This document shows, piece after piece, positions 61,819-64,000 of a DNA stretch of 64,000 bases; position 1 is the stretch's first letter; every line of letters starts with the position of its first letter. The position numbers and the translations under genes are program-made. The notes beneath the pieces are model-generated. The model saw nothing but the letters and a program-made list of their open reading frames with translations, searched no databases and was not told the DNA's origin. Source of the DNA: JAGCJX01 sp045638645 (GTDB taxonomy: Bacteria; Bacteroidota; Bacteroidia; Bacteroidales; UBA932). The stretch is taken from NCBI GenBank assembly GCA_045638645.1, contig JAZUBU010000007.1, forward strand, positions 1-64,000, read 5' to 3'.

Positions 61819-62319
61819 TTATTTCTTTTCATAAACGACAAATGCGTAGGACAAACCACTTTTCGGATCCACTTGGTCCGGGGTCCGGTCCACTTCCCGC
61901 CATTCCGCAGGGTCGAACGCCGGGAAAAAGGTATCGGCATCCGGAATGTGGGTTCGTACCTCGGTGATGTACATCCGTTGGACCAAGGATTGCTCCAAAG
62001 CCTGTTCGTAAATCATTCCGCCACCGATGACAAAAACTTCTTCGTCCATGGCCACGGCTGCCTGCAATGCAGTGGGCAGGTCCTGAAAGTAACGGACGTG
62101 CTCGTATTGCGACACCTGCGGGGTCCGGCTAATGACGAGGTTGGTCCGGTTCGGGAGGCCTTTCCCTCCCATCGAATCAAAGGTCTTTCGGCCCATCACG
62201 ACGGGATGTCCGGTAGTGGTCCGTTTGAAGTATTTCAAATCTTCGGAAATGTGCCAAAGCAATTGGTTGTCCTTTCCGATGGCCCGATTTTCGGCCACTG
62301 CTACAATCAGCGAAATCAT
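61819..62319 (-). CDS. folA: Dihydrofolate reductase
   Basis: 166 aa, normal length. MISLIVAVAENRAIGKDNQL, LLWHISEDLKYFKRTTTGHP, and VVMGRKTFDSMGGKGLPNRT give the substrate and NADPH sites; FVIGGGMIYEQAL near the middle. It regenerates tetrahydrofolate after thymidylate synthesis and lies 18 bp downstream of thyA. Confidence 0.97.
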   Translation of the reverse strand: MISLIVAVAENRAIGKDNQLLWHISEDLKYFKRTTTGHPVVMGRKTFDSMGGKGLPNRTNLVISRTPQVSQYEHVRYFQDLPTALQAAVAMDEEVFVIGGGMIYEQALEQSLVQRMYITEVRTHIPDADTFFPAFDPAEWREVDRTPDQVDPKSGLSYAFVVYEKK

Positions 62320-62337
62320 GGGAGTCAGGGTTAAAAA

Positions 62338-63132
62338 TTAAACTGCAATGGGTGCTTTGATGCCGGGGTGGGGGTCGTAATCTTCCAAATGGAAGTCCTC
62401 GTAACGGAAGTCAAATAACGACTTCACGTCCGGGTTCAGGACCATGCGCGGCAGGGAACGAGGCTCGCGGGTCAGTTGCAGACGCGCTTGTTCGAAGTGG
62501 TTGTTGTAGAGGTGAGCATCCCCCAACGTATGCACAAAATCACCCAGTTCATAACCGCAGACTTGGGCAATCATCTGAGTCAACAAGGCGTACGATGCAA
62601 TGTTGAAAGGCACGCCAAGAAAGACGTCGGCACTGCGTTGGTACAACTGGCAGGAAAGTTTGTTGTCGGCCACGTAGAACTGGAACAAGGCATGGCAAGG
62701 CGGCAGCGCCATTTGATCAATTTCACCCACGTTCCAGGCCGAAACAATGTGACGACGGGAGTCCGGATTGTGCTGCAAGGAATGGAGCAGTTCCGCAATC
62801 TGGTCCACGGTGGTTCCATCCGCTTTGCCCCACGAACGCCATTGATGACCGTACACCGGTCCCAAGTCTCCGGTCTCCGATGCCCATTCGTCCCAAATGG
62901 TGACCCCGTTGTCGTTCAGATATCGGATGTTGGTATCCCCCTTGAGGAACCAAAGCAATTCGTAAATAATAGACTTCAAATGAAGGCGTTTGGTGGTTAA
63001 CAGCGGGAATCCCTGAGCCAGATCATACCGCATCTGATAACCAAACACACTTCGGGTTCCTGTTCCGGTGCGGTCTCCTTTGTCCGCTCCGCTGTCCAGG
63101 ATGTGCTGCATCAAATCCAAATAAGCTTTCAT
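62338..63132 (-). CDS. thyA: Thymidylate synthase
   Basis: 264 aa, identical in length to E. coli ThyA. Catalytic Cys in LPPCHALFQFYV, and QRSADVFLGVPFNIASYALL plus NHFEQARLQLTREPR. It makes dTMP from dUMP with methylene-tetrahydrofolate. Paired with folA downstream; 9 bp after the next gene upstream, same strand. Confidence 0.98.
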   Translation of the reverse strand: MKAYLDLMQHILDSGADKGDRTGTGTRSVFGYQMRYDLAQGFPLLTTKRLHLKSIIYELLWFLKGDTNIRYLNDNGVTIWDEWASETGDLGPVYGHQWRSWGKADGTTVDQIAELLHSLQHNPDSRRHIVSAWNVGEIDQMALPPCHALFQFYVADNKLSCQLYQRSADVFLGVPFNIASYALLTQMIAQVCGYELGDFVHTLGDAHLYNNHFEQARLQLTREPRSLPRMVLNPDVKSLFDFRYEDFHLEDYDPHPGIKAPIAV

Positions 63133-63141
63133 TCCACAAAT

Positions 63142-64000
63142 TTAACTATTTTTTGGAAAACGCACGACGATGGGCAAATGGTCGCTGACACCACCGGCAT
63201 AACGGGGTCCCTGGTATGTCCGGAAAGGACGCACCCCCATCCACCGTTTCTCTGCCTCCAATAAAAATGCCGGCGTATGAATCCAGACCTTCGGACGAAC
63301 CGGATCCGCTCCCGGAACCAGCACCAGATCAATCACATCCCAGCGTCCCCGATAACGGACAGAACCTTCCACCCCAGAAGCCGGATTGAACACCGACGGC
63401 GGCACCACCTGCAAAGCTGGAGCAAGCCTCAACAGGGGTTCCGCGTCAGGACCGTCATTAAAATCCCCCACCGCGAGGACCGGATCAGAGGGATGCATGC
63501 GACGTACCGAATCCACCGCTGCCAACAATGCCCCGCCGGCACGCTTGCGCCCATCATCCGAACCCCTCCCCAAACGGGAGGGCCAATGGTTGACAAAAAA
63601 ATGATAGGAAATACCGCTGCTCCGCTCCCGCAAACAAACATAAAGAATGGGCCGACGAGCCTTGCCGTTGCTGGCCGGAACAGCCACCGGACGGCTGGAC
63701 AGACATTCCCACACCCCTGTCCGGTACAAAAGGCCACATTCAATCCCCCGCGGATCAGCCCCCTCGTGATGGATCACCGCATAATCGGCTTTGGACAGGA
63801 CCGTCTCATCAAGCAGCAGCTGCAAGACCCAACGGTTTTCCACCTCACAGCAAGCCATCACGTCCGGAAGTTGCCCCCAAGTGGACTCCACCGACAAGAT
63901 GGTCCGCACGATGCGGTTGCGTTTCTGTCGGAAACGGTCCCAAGTCCAATGTTTTTCCCCCTGTGGGGTAAAGGCCGGATCATCGTACGGCTTCCGCAAC
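63142..64000 (-). CDS. Endonuclease/exonuclease/phosphatase family protein, 5' end outside the window
   Basis: About 286 codons are visible; the N-terminal part with the signal and the first Asn-containing motif is cut off at the window edge, and no start codon in view is credible. Visible catalytic blocks: MACCEVENRW (metal-binding Glu), FFVNHWPSRLGRG, VLAVGDFNDGP, and GGVSDHLPIVVRF. The fold is DNase I-like; in Bacteroidales these are usually secreted nucleases or phosphatases. It leads into thyA-folA. Confidence 0.88.
   Translation of the reverse strand, partial: LRKPYDDPAFTPQGEKHWTWDRFRQKRNRIVRTILSVESTWGQLPDVMACCEVENRWVLQLLLDETVLSKADYAVIHHEGADPRGIECGLLYRTGVWECLSSRPVAVPASNGKARRPILYVCLRERSSGISYHFFVNHWPSRLGRGSDDGRKRAGGALLAAVDSVRRMHPSDPVLAVGDFNDGPDAEPLLRLAPALQVVPPSVFNPASGVEGSVRYRGRWDVIDLVLVPGADPVRPKVWIHTPAFLLEAEKRWMGVRPFRTYQGPRYAGGVSDHLPIVVRFPKNS

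Noticed and set aside
1..64000. CRISPR array
   Set aside because: No set of regularly spaced 25-40 bp repeats with unique spacers was seen; the 33-bp phased repeats at 7493-7572 are three short cores in front of a gene, not an array.

Overview
The window is chromosomal DNA from a member of the Bacteroidota, most probably the order Bacteroidales. The evidence is: -7 boxes of the form TAnnTTTG in front of many genes, few Shine-Dalgarno sites, DUF3244 secreted proteins, an S46 dipeptidyl peptidase, an EF-G2-type elongation factor, a transketolase split into two genes, and bifunctional RibBA. I cannot place the family or genus. Most of the window is a GC-moderate, densely packed housekeeping chromosome with a few accessory islands.

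Positions 1-7434 hold an AT-rich integrative element of about 7.4 kb, inserted exactly at the 3' end of a tRNA-Leu(CAA) gene. A GGGTAC repeat (52-57 and 7429-7434) bounds it. In order it carries a large serine recombinase whose reading frame is still open at the window edge and runs antisense through the tRNA, a small partner protein, an HTH-NADAR protein, a small unknown protein, a catalytic-domain-only tyrosine recombinase, a DNA methyltransferase convergent with an endonuclease VII-like HNH nuclease (candidate restriction-modification pair), and a gene II/X-like replication initiator. I see no capsid, relaxase or conjugation gene. Next to it is a DUF4143-type ATPase gene preceded by three direct repeats at an exact 33-bp period.

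Two copies of an unusual surface-regulation locus follow, locus A (9133-11675) and locus B (29708-34720). Each begins with a membrane-bound TPR protein ending in a helix-turn-helix, followed after 196-197 bp by a DUF3244 secreted protein and ending in an outer-membrane beta-barrel. Locus B also has two lipoproteins and a scrambled pseudogene. Locus A has lost everything but the barrel's C-terminal remnant. This is my best candidate for an undescribed system: a one-component regulator with a periplasmic sensor controlling its own cell-surface gene set.

Between and after these loci are housekeeping blocks: fusA2-type EF-G with a mini AraC regulator; rnhB, glycerate kinase, dpp7, apbC/mrp, mutY; a riboflavin operon ribD-ribE-ribBA-ribH that ends in glutaminase and is preceded by an FMN riboswitch with a terminator; yqeY and aspS; rsmA. 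A seven-gene minus-strand run holds split transketolase, an ECF sigma factor, a membrane protein, a Spy-like protein, a LolD-type ATPase and a tRNA1(Val) methyltransferase. After it come lepA; a glycosyltransferase, flippase and PIG-L deacetylase; a TPR/OmpA-like lipoprotein; a sigma-54 activator-lptE-TPR-secG operon; a PspC-PadR-PspC cluster; a MacB-like permease; mutS; a beta-lactamase-family hydrolase; a glycosyltransferase and a YfhO-type membrane protein; an NSS transporter; folA-thyA; and a partial endonuclease/exonuclease/phosphatase gene at the right edge. Several convergent pairs overlap at their 3' ends, which fits a compact genome.
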